NCBI RefSeq assembly: GCF_031143425.1
Contig: NC_090448.1
Span: 534,520,313 to 534,584,312, forward strand
Origin: Pleurodeles waltl
Taxonomy: Eukaryota > Chordata > Amphibia > Caudata > Salamandridae
Length of the DNA stretch: 64,000 nt
Direction: 5' to 3'
The notes beneath the pieces were generated by a model. That model worked only from the letters and a program-made list of their open reading frames with translations. It did not search any database and had not been told where the DNA came from. The translations under genes and the position numbers were made by a program. Each line of letters begins with the position of its first letter. Position 1 is the first letter of the stretch. Shown here piece by piece: positions 57,651 to 64,000 of the stretch.

Positions 57651-59241
57651 CTACTCTGTCTTCTTGCGAGATCTCAGGGCCCTCTTGCGGGGTGGTTCTT
57701 CTCCTGCAGGAGGTGGGGGTCTGGTGGGCTGCTGCTGTGCGGGGGCCTCCTGTCCACTAGCGCCGGCGGAGGTGGATGGCTGTTCTTGGTCCAGGCTAGT
57801 GGCAGGGGCCCTTGGGTGTTGTTCAGTGTCCGCCCTGCTGTTTACGAGGTCCTGCAGCAGCCCTACCATGGTAACCAGGGTGGTGTTGATGGCTCTGATG
57901 TCCTCCCTGTACCCCCGATAGTGTTCCTCCTGCAGCACCTGGATCTCCTGGAACCGGGCCAGTACCGTCGCCATCGTCTCCTGGGAGCGGTTGTATGCTC
58001 CCATGATGGTGGTGAGGACCTCGTGGAGAGTGGGTTCCCTGGGCCTCTCCTCCCCCCCCTGTCGCACAGCTGCCCGCCGAGTTGCCCTGTTTCCCTGGGC
58101 CTCTGCCCCCTGGCCGGTGTGCCCACTACCACTGCCCCCAGGTCCCTGTTGTTGTTGGGGTGGTGGGTTATCCTGGGTGCCCTGTAGTGGTAGACACACC
58201 GCAGATTGACGCGCCCTGGAGACAGAGGCATGGGCCCGCTGGGTGGGAGCTGTGCTGGTGTTCCCAGAGGGGTTAGGGTCTGTAGTGGCCTGGGCCTGTG
58301 TGAGGGGAACCGACTGTCCAGAGGTCCCCGATGGTCCGGGCTGGTCATCGGTGTCCAGGTCGACAGAGCTGCTGTCATCGCTGACGGCCTCTTGGGTGGG
58401 GGGTGTGGAGAATTCTGGCCCCTCCGCCGCGGTGTGTTGACGGTCGGGTCCTGCAGGGGTATAGAGGTATGGTTATAGTTTCAATGTGTGGCATATGGGT
58501 GTATCTGTGGGTTCTCGTGTCCCCAAGTGCTGGCATTCGTGTGTGGGGGCTTTGGTGAGGGTGGCTTGTGAGGGGGATGTGTATATGCATTGGGCATGCT
58601 TTGGTGATGGGTGTCCATGCTTAGTGGACGCATGCAGGCCTAGGTTTTGGGATGTGTGGGTTGTGATGGTGAGACATTGGCGGGGAATAGGTGTGCTGGG
58701 GGTGGGGGTGAGGATGGTGGTGGGGGTGAGGATGGTGGTGGGGGTGAGGGTGGGGGTGAGGATGGGGGTGGGGGTGAGGGTGGGGTTCGAGGATGGGGGT
58801 GAGGGTTGGGGTCTGATTTGGCATGCAGGTGGGGGGGAAGCAGTATTGAAGCTTCAACTTACCAGTATCCATTCCTCCGCCGACTCCTGCGAGGCCGTCA
58901 GGATGCAGGATGTTCAAGACTTCCTCCTCCCATGATGTGAATTGTGGGGGTTGAAGTGGGGGTCCTCCGCCAGTCTTCTGCACGGCGATGTTGTGCCTGG
59001 ATACCATGGAACGCACCTTCCCCCGTAGGTCGTTCCATCGCTTCCTGATGTCTTCCCGATTTCTGGGGTGCTGTCCCACTGCGTTCACCCTGTCGACAAT
59101 CCTCTGCCATAGCTCCGTCCTCCGGGCAATGCTGGTGTATTGTATCTGTGTGCCGAACAGCTGGGGCTCTACCCGAACGATTTCCTCCACCATGACCCTG
59201 AGTTCTTCGTCTGTGAAGCGGGGTTGTCTTTGGGGTGCCAT
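57651..59241 (-). CDS. Smaller Myb/SANT-like protein of H2 (392 residues)
   Basis: CDS on the minus strand: 59241-58863 joined to 58450-57651 (379 and 800 nt), 392 residues plus stop. Donor CTG|GTAAGT and acceptor CCCTGCAG|GA. Residues about 8-85 are a Myb/SANT-like domain: FTDEELRVMVEEIV, ELWQRIVDRVNAVG and DIRKRWNDLRGKVR, the arrangement seen in NAIF1/TSNARE1-type and Harbinger Myb proteins. A conserved FTSWEEEVLNILHP motif follows, then an acidic and Pro/Gln-rich middle and a helical, probably coiled-coil segment (TLHEVLTTIMGAY to TMVGLLQDLV). A basic C-terminus (RKRALRSRKK) looks like a nuclear localisation signal. It converges with the transposase, 508 bp apart. It likely binds element ends and escorts the transposase. 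Confidence 0.87.
58670..58815 (-). repeat. GGTGGGGGTGAGGAT minisatellite in the intron of the smaller Myb-like gene
   Basis: GTGAGGATGGTGGTGGGG and variants repeat about eight times. It falls in the intron between 58862 and 58451 and is not coding, although the frame stays open across it. Confidence 0.85.
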
Positions 59242-59249
59242 GGGGTGGT

Positions 59250-59480
59250 GTGTATGATGTGTGGGGTGGAGTATGTGTATTTAAGTGAGTTGAGTGTGGT
59301 GGTGTGTGTTGTTTTGTGTGTGGATAGTGTGTGGGTGATGGTGTTGAGTGGCTGTGGCTGTTATGTTTTGGATGCTGGTGTCTCGCTCTTGTCTTCTTTA
59401 CGAATTTTTAAGCGTAGGGGTTTGTGGGTGATGTGGGTGGGTGTTTTATATTGTATTGTGTGTGTGGGAGTGGTGTGTGT
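59250..59480 (+). repeat. TG-rich low-complexity leader of the smaller Myb-like gene
   Basis: TGTGTG- and GTGTGG-rich DNA upstream (minus strand) of the ATG at 59241, with a CA-rich counterpart in H1. It likely lies in the 5' leader or promoter. Confidence 0.55.
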
Positions 59481-59559
59481 ATGTGTATCAGGTGTGTGGG
59501 ATTCAAATCGTCCAATGTGGGTGAGTTTTGTTCGTTTGTGTGTATTCTGACCGCGCCGG

Positions 59560-59839
59560 TGTGTCCCGCCAATGGAATACCGCGTTTGAATGACCGCCGC
59601 GTGGATTCGTGGGTCGTAATGGCATGGGCGTATTTCTGTTGGCGTGGCGGTGGAGGTTTGGTCACCTCCACCTTTCCGCCGACCGCTGGTCTGGCGGTCT
59701 GTTGTGGCGGTCGGATTTTCGGAGGTTTGCCTTCTGCGGGTCAGAATGACCGTGGCGGGTTTCCGCGACCGCGGCGGGATTATGGAGGATTTCTGACCGG
59801 CGGTAGGCGCCTTTTACCGCCGAGGTCAGAATGACCACC
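59560..59839 (-). promoter_or_regulatory. Right terminal and subterminal region of H2
   Basis: Ends in the inverted-repeat core GGTCAGAATGACC and is dense in GGCGG/CCGCC motifs, as at the left end. It must supply the promoter for the smaller Myb-like gene, whose ATG is 600 bp inside the terminus. Confidence 0.6.
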
Positions 59840-59842
59840 TAT

Positions 59843-60672
59843 GTGTGTAATGTGTGTAAGATTGACTTTCTCAGGAGGAGAACAATGGAGACAATGACTG
59901 GAGTAGAAGTTGCAACAATATTGTTACCTGACGAGCCGGATGAAGAGGACATTGCAGGAAACCAATCAGCGACATGTAAACGGAGTAATGGTAGAATTCA
60001 TAGATTTGGAGTTTTAGCTTTATTGGACAAAGTGTGAATATGCGATCCCTTGACCAATATGGATTTGGGAAATAGATTTAGTGAATTCCACTTAACGTGA
60101 CTGCACTGAGAAGAAACCAGCACTTGCCATAGCCCATTGCCCATTTTCTTGCTGGCTGAAAGGTCAATATTTTCTTGTACGTCTTGACAAGAGACGTGCT
60201 TAACCTTATTGCTTGAATACTTTGCGTTTCCTGAACTTTGATGCTAAATCCTGATGCCTTGTTGATCGGCTGATGTCCTGATGACGAAGACTATCTTGTC
60301 TTGCCGATCCAATTGAGGAGACGTATAAATCGTTCCTATGTGTCTATTATGCATATTTGCTTTTTCTTTCTAGGTACCAACCGCACCGTATTGATAGAGC
60401 CATAGTTAAATGTTTTTCCAAATTCGTGTTACTAAATTGTTTTGCATGAAGCCCTACATGCTGATGCTAATCTGGTGTTAGTTAAGGATCCTCACTAATG
60501 AAAATCTGCTCATAGGGAATAATGCTTGATGAGTTTTTTTTAAATCTAATTTTATGTGATCTTGTAGCGAAATTGTTCTTGTTATTAAGTTGCACTACAA
60601 CCTTAGAATGTGTAATAATTCAAGCTTAGATTACGTTTTTCTGTTGCTTTGGACAGCCAGTGTTGTTTCTGA
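59843..60672 (+). repeat. Right part of the solo retroviral LTR split by H2
   Basis: It resumes the LTR sequence of 49629-50051 (AATGTGTGTAAGATTGACTTTCTCAGGA...) and matches the retroviral LTRs up to GACAGCCAGTGTTGTTTCTG. The final 3' portion is missing. It keeps the TATA-like ACGTATAAATCG and the TTTCTTTCTAGGTACCAACC block. Confidence 0.82.
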
Positions 60673-62308
60673 ACGCCCCCTCAATTAGATGGCCCTTGGG
60701 TTACCTGGCCCTCTATCTCATTCAGATCCTTGATCAAGATCAGACATGTCTCTGACTTAATACCTGCATCTGACACAAAGTGTTAGAATGTGACTTTTCA
60801 GAGGACCTCGTTCTGCGTATTTTTTTTTTCATAAATATTCCATTTGTCAGTTGATGCTGAATATCCCTATAGGAAGGCGCTAATATTGAATGGTTGCATG
60901 AATGTTTGTATGCATTAAAATAATAATAAACACTTGTTAAAAAAAATACATTAAATAAATAAGTGAAAGAAGGCAGTGTCATCAGATCTATATTGCGTGT
61001 TGAACTGCTGCCCATCTATTGGTTTGCTCCTCACAATGCCAAAGATAAGACTGATAATTTTCTCTTCAGTTATTTCCCCAATGTGCATTCAAAACATCAG
61101 CCAAATAGTCTGCACAAACTGTCCCCTAATGTGAAACATGCACAATGATAACATTAACTCCACTGCTTTGACATACTGATGCATAAACTTTCAATACAAC
61201 ACAACGAAAGCAAATCAGCTGTCTCCTATTAAATGGGTCTATTATTAAAAATATACAAAACCTTCTAAAACAAATCCTAAAAAAAGAAAGAACAAGTTTT
61301 GGCAATGCTACTAGGTCTATCTTGGACTTATTGGTTTTGTCAATACTGTCTGCCGATGCTATGTTGCATGACAAAGAGCAAAACAGGCTCCAGAGGGTAG
61401 ATGAAAAGCAGATTAGAGAAAGAAGGGCACACAAGGGAGAGAGCACACAAAGCACGAAGAGACAGAGGGGACCCACTCAAGAGAGAAAGAACAACTCAGG
61501 ACGACAGGTACTTGGGGGAAGGAAGCATTACACAAAGTGGAGAAGTACAAACAAATTGCACTTTCATGAAGTGCTTAAAGAAAAAAAGTAGTTCCCTAAA
61601 AGTGAACAGTGGGAGGAGAGAAGCTAGTCAAGCAAATGGATGCAAGAAAAGTCAAGACATTGAATAAGAAGCAAACAAATGAGAATCAATAAAGCCAACT
61701 AGTGGTATGCAATGGAGAGGCTCTAACACAACTGTTTTTGGTAAGCCCACAATAGGGCTTTTGCACAGCTTTCACTGTCTGGCAGGCAAGACCTAAAAAG
61801 GATTGGTGGAAGATAAGAACCAGAGGGAGCACAAAGATGCCTTTGTTAAAATTAAATAAGAAATGGAAAAGAGAAGGAATAAGGTGGTAAGGTGGCACTC
61901 CAATTAAGAAAACATGAGTTAGGAGGAAAGGAGGTTGACTGGTATAGGAGACACAGTGACTATTAGGAGCAAGCTGACAGGGCTGCATTAAAGTAATCAT
62001 TGGAGCAAATAGAGCGATCAGAAGAAAGATAGGTTGGGGTAAAGGGAGCAAAGTAATAAAAGGCTGATATTAATATATAATATAATAAAATATGTGTAGG
62101 GCATGCATTACACATTGTGTATCCACATCTACTGATAGCCGTAAACATTTTACAGGAAGGACGCATTTTGCTATTGCACGTATTAAATACTTTAAATTCA
62201 GATACACTGAATGTGTTGCTCTATAACCTTTTAAAGCACCATATAGCCCCCTGATCTGCCGGTTGCCTAGCTAATTCCGTAAGTGCTCACTTCTGCCTGT
62301 TGGCACCC
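60673..62308. other. Unclassified intergenic sequence
   Basis: About 1.6 kb of AT-rich DNA with short open frames that carry no recognisable domain. An AAATAAATAAGTG-type stretch lies near 60952-60965. Nothing else supported. Confidence 0.35.
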
Positions 62309-63551
62309 TGTTGGAAATTGGGTTACTGGTTGGCAGTCGCTGTGTGCGAAGAGTGGGGTTCACCACAGCTTCACGTCGGTGGGCAGTGCAGGGGGCAAGA
62401 CCTTTGAGCACACAGGTCCATTTGCGAATAGCCCAAACTTTAGAGCTCCACTTATACAATACCAATGGTTCAGGACATATGGGACACCTCATGGGGATCA
62501 GGAACTCATTCCAGCAGAGGCCAGCATGGTTCAGGAAAGTCCAGGTGCAGGTCCAGGCAGCCGGTCAGCTGTGCAGATGCAGGAAGTCCTCTGGGCTCCT
62601 GTAGCTCAGAACAGAAGGTCGGTCAGCTGACCCTTGTAGACACTTCAGTCTGGGTGAAGGGTGCAGGTCCAGTATTCCTTCTCAGCAAGCAACAGGGTAG
62701 CAGTCCTTCTGGCAGCAGAGCAGCACAGCAGTCCATTTGTAGTATCCACAGAGCAGAGGTGTACTTCAAAGTTGGGCCCAAGGTTTCAGTACTTATACCT
62801 AGTGCCCACTTATAAGTAGGAGAAGGTTTTGGAGGTTTCCATCCCCAGGGTGCTTGGAATTGCCTTCCTTCTTGCCCTGGCACCAGCTTGTCTCAGGACA
62901 CAAAAAACTAGTGTTAAACCCTTTGAGAGGGTGCTCAGGCAGAGGCTTTGTGATGTACAAGTGTGGTATGTAACAGCTCTACCCTCTAATCAAGTCCGAG
63001 ATGCCCCATCCAGCCAACACCTATTCCCCCATTATCTCACTGTCCCCAAGCAATAAACAATGAAAAACTGCCAGCTTAGACCCAGGATTCAGGCTACAGG
63101 TACCAAAGGGTGGGGGCAAGAAAATGTGAACTTTCTTAAAGTGTTTTTTAGAACCAACTTTACCTTTAAAGAGGGTTTTAAATTACAATCATTTAGACAC
63201 TAAACTAGACATTCCTACCTGCTCCCAATTGAATGTCATAAACTATTAAATGTAATACATTAACCCAATGTTATCCTATGAGAAAGGCCAGCATTGTAGT
63301 AGTGAAAAACTCATTTAAGAGTTTTTTCACTACTAGGAAATGTAAATGTTAAAAGTGAATGTCCAGCTTTTTAAATACACTGCACCCTGCCCTCTGGACT
63401 AGTTAAGGCCTACAATGGGGGTGACTTAGATGCATTAAAAGAGAGGTTTAGGCCTGGGAAAAGCTTTTTTTTGCAAGGTCAAAATGTCAGTTTTAAACTG
63501 CACACACAGCCTGCAATGCCAGGCCCGTGACACGCGGGGACTTGACCATAC
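62309..63551 (-). repeat. LTR-like element on the minus strand, partial
   Basis: Starts TGTTGGAAATTGGGTTACTGG, the reverse of the family terminus CCAATTTCTAACA. The interior, read in reverse, follows 3400-4500 of the copy at 3140-5345, including the CATAGGATAACATTGGG block (near 63275) and the GTGAAAAACTC block. It is cut at its right side by the next copy. Confidence 0.7.
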
Positions 63552-64000
63552 TGTTAGAAATGGGGTCTCTGGTTTGCAGTCAGTTTGCACTCTGTCCAAG
63601 CAGGGATCCCCACTCTAGTCAGGGCAATGGAGATACACATTTAGATAACCCCTGCTCACCCCCTTGGTAGCTTTGCACAAGCAGTCAGGCTCATCTCAAA
63701 GGCAATGTGTGAAGTATTTGTACCAACACACTCAGTAATACAGTGAAAACACGTCAACATGGGCACCACTCCAGTTTAGTAAAATAACCAATATTTATCT
63801 AAATCAAACAAGACCAGAACTACAAAAATCCAACATACACAAGTCAAGATATGAATTTTCAAAAAAATAAGAGTCTTACTCCATAAAAAACAATGGAAAC
63901 GTTGTTGTTATACAAAGTACCCAGGTTGCGTCAAATATAAAGCCACACGGGCGGGCGTTCATCAGAAAAGTCAGCGATGTGTTGATTCCTTACTCGCAAG
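63552..64000 (-). repeat. Second minus-strand LTR-like element, runs off the window
   Basis: Starts TGTTAGAAATGGGGTCTCTGG, the reverse of the family terminus, followed by reversed CTAGTCAGGG and the AGCTTTGCAC block matching the copy at 41511-43612. Probably inserted in, or tandem with, the copy at 62309. Its other end is outside the window. Confidence 0.75.

Larger units (their letters stand above)
50052..59839 (+). mobile_element. Harbinger element H2, three intact genes
   Basis: 9,788 bp. Left end GGCCCTCATTCTGACCCTGG, right end reversed GGTGGTCATTCTGACCTCGG. TAT at 50049-50051 is repeated at 59840-59842, and the flanks are the two halves of one retroviral LTR, so the borders are exact. 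Genes: transposase (+, exons at 50380-50462 and 56107-57142), larger Myb-like gene (-, 52681-55643) inside the transposase intron, smaller Myb-like gene (-, 57651-59241) convergent with the transposase. None has a stop, frameshift or lost splice site, so the element may still be autonomous. Four minisatellites lie in its noncoding parts. Confidence 0.92.

Noticed and set aside
58621..58862. Extension of the smaller Myb-like frame into a His/Pro repeat tail
   Set aside because: That stretch is downstream of a conserved GTAAGT donor and is intronic minisatellite; the spliced frame continues without a break at 58450.

Overview
This window is vertebrate nuclear DNA with no recognisable host gene. 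Almost everything that can be identified is a transposable element, and several are nested inside each other. The mix is a cut-and-paste PIF/Harbinger family with abundant short derivatives, a Ngaro/DIRS-type tyrosine-recombinase retrotransposon, a class I endogenous retrovirus with its solo LTRs, a large recurrent LTR-like family, and a CR1/L2-like LINE. This suggests a giant amphibian genome, most likely a newt or other salamander. That is an inference from repeat content and no species-level marker was seen.

Layout. 1-14.9 kb: an old retroviral LTR on the minus strand (804-2309), an LTR-like element (3140-5345), a LINE reverse-transcriptase fragment interrupted by a MITE (7262-8812), a satellite of about 0.5-kb units (9040-10490) and several hairpin or MITE-like blocks. 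14.9-23.0 kb: a decayed Harbinger element (H1). 23.0-23.9 kb: the tail of an LTR-like element holding a 506-bp unclassified insertion. 24.8-32.2 kb: a nearly complete Ngaro-type element with split direct repeats (A1 - genes - B1 - A2 - B2), a gag/RT/RNase H region, a tyrosine recombinase and an SGNH-hydrolase-like protein. 35.8-49.1 kb: a defective endogenous retrovirus with two LTRs and a 4-bp target duplication. It contains a nested 2.1-kb LTR-like element and two nested MITEs. 49.6-60.7 kb: a solo retroviral LTR split by a 9,788-bp Harbinger element (H2). 62.3-64.0 kb: two minus-strand copies of the LTR-like family.

The most interesting object is H2 (50052-59839). It has terminal inverted repeats, a 3-bp target duplication and three apparently intact spliced genes. 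The first is a HARBI1-type DDE transposase of 372 codons. The second and third are two different Myb/SANT-like proteins of 392 and 668 codons. The transposase has a short 83-nt first exon beside the left terminus and its second exon 5.6 kb away. The intron between them contains the whole larger Myb-like gene on the opposite strand. H1 has the same three genes in the same relative order, with the same 83-nt and 114-nt first exons and the same splice phases, so the layout is an ancestral property of the family. Known animal Harbinger elements are usually described with a transposase plus one Myb-like partner, so a three-gene layout with one partner nested in a transposase intron deserves checking as a distinct system. 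H2 also carries a 64-bp minisatellite (about 15 copies) and a two-variant 29/30-bp minisatellite (22 copies) downstream of the larger Myb gene, and a G/C-skewed array in an intron of each Myb gene.
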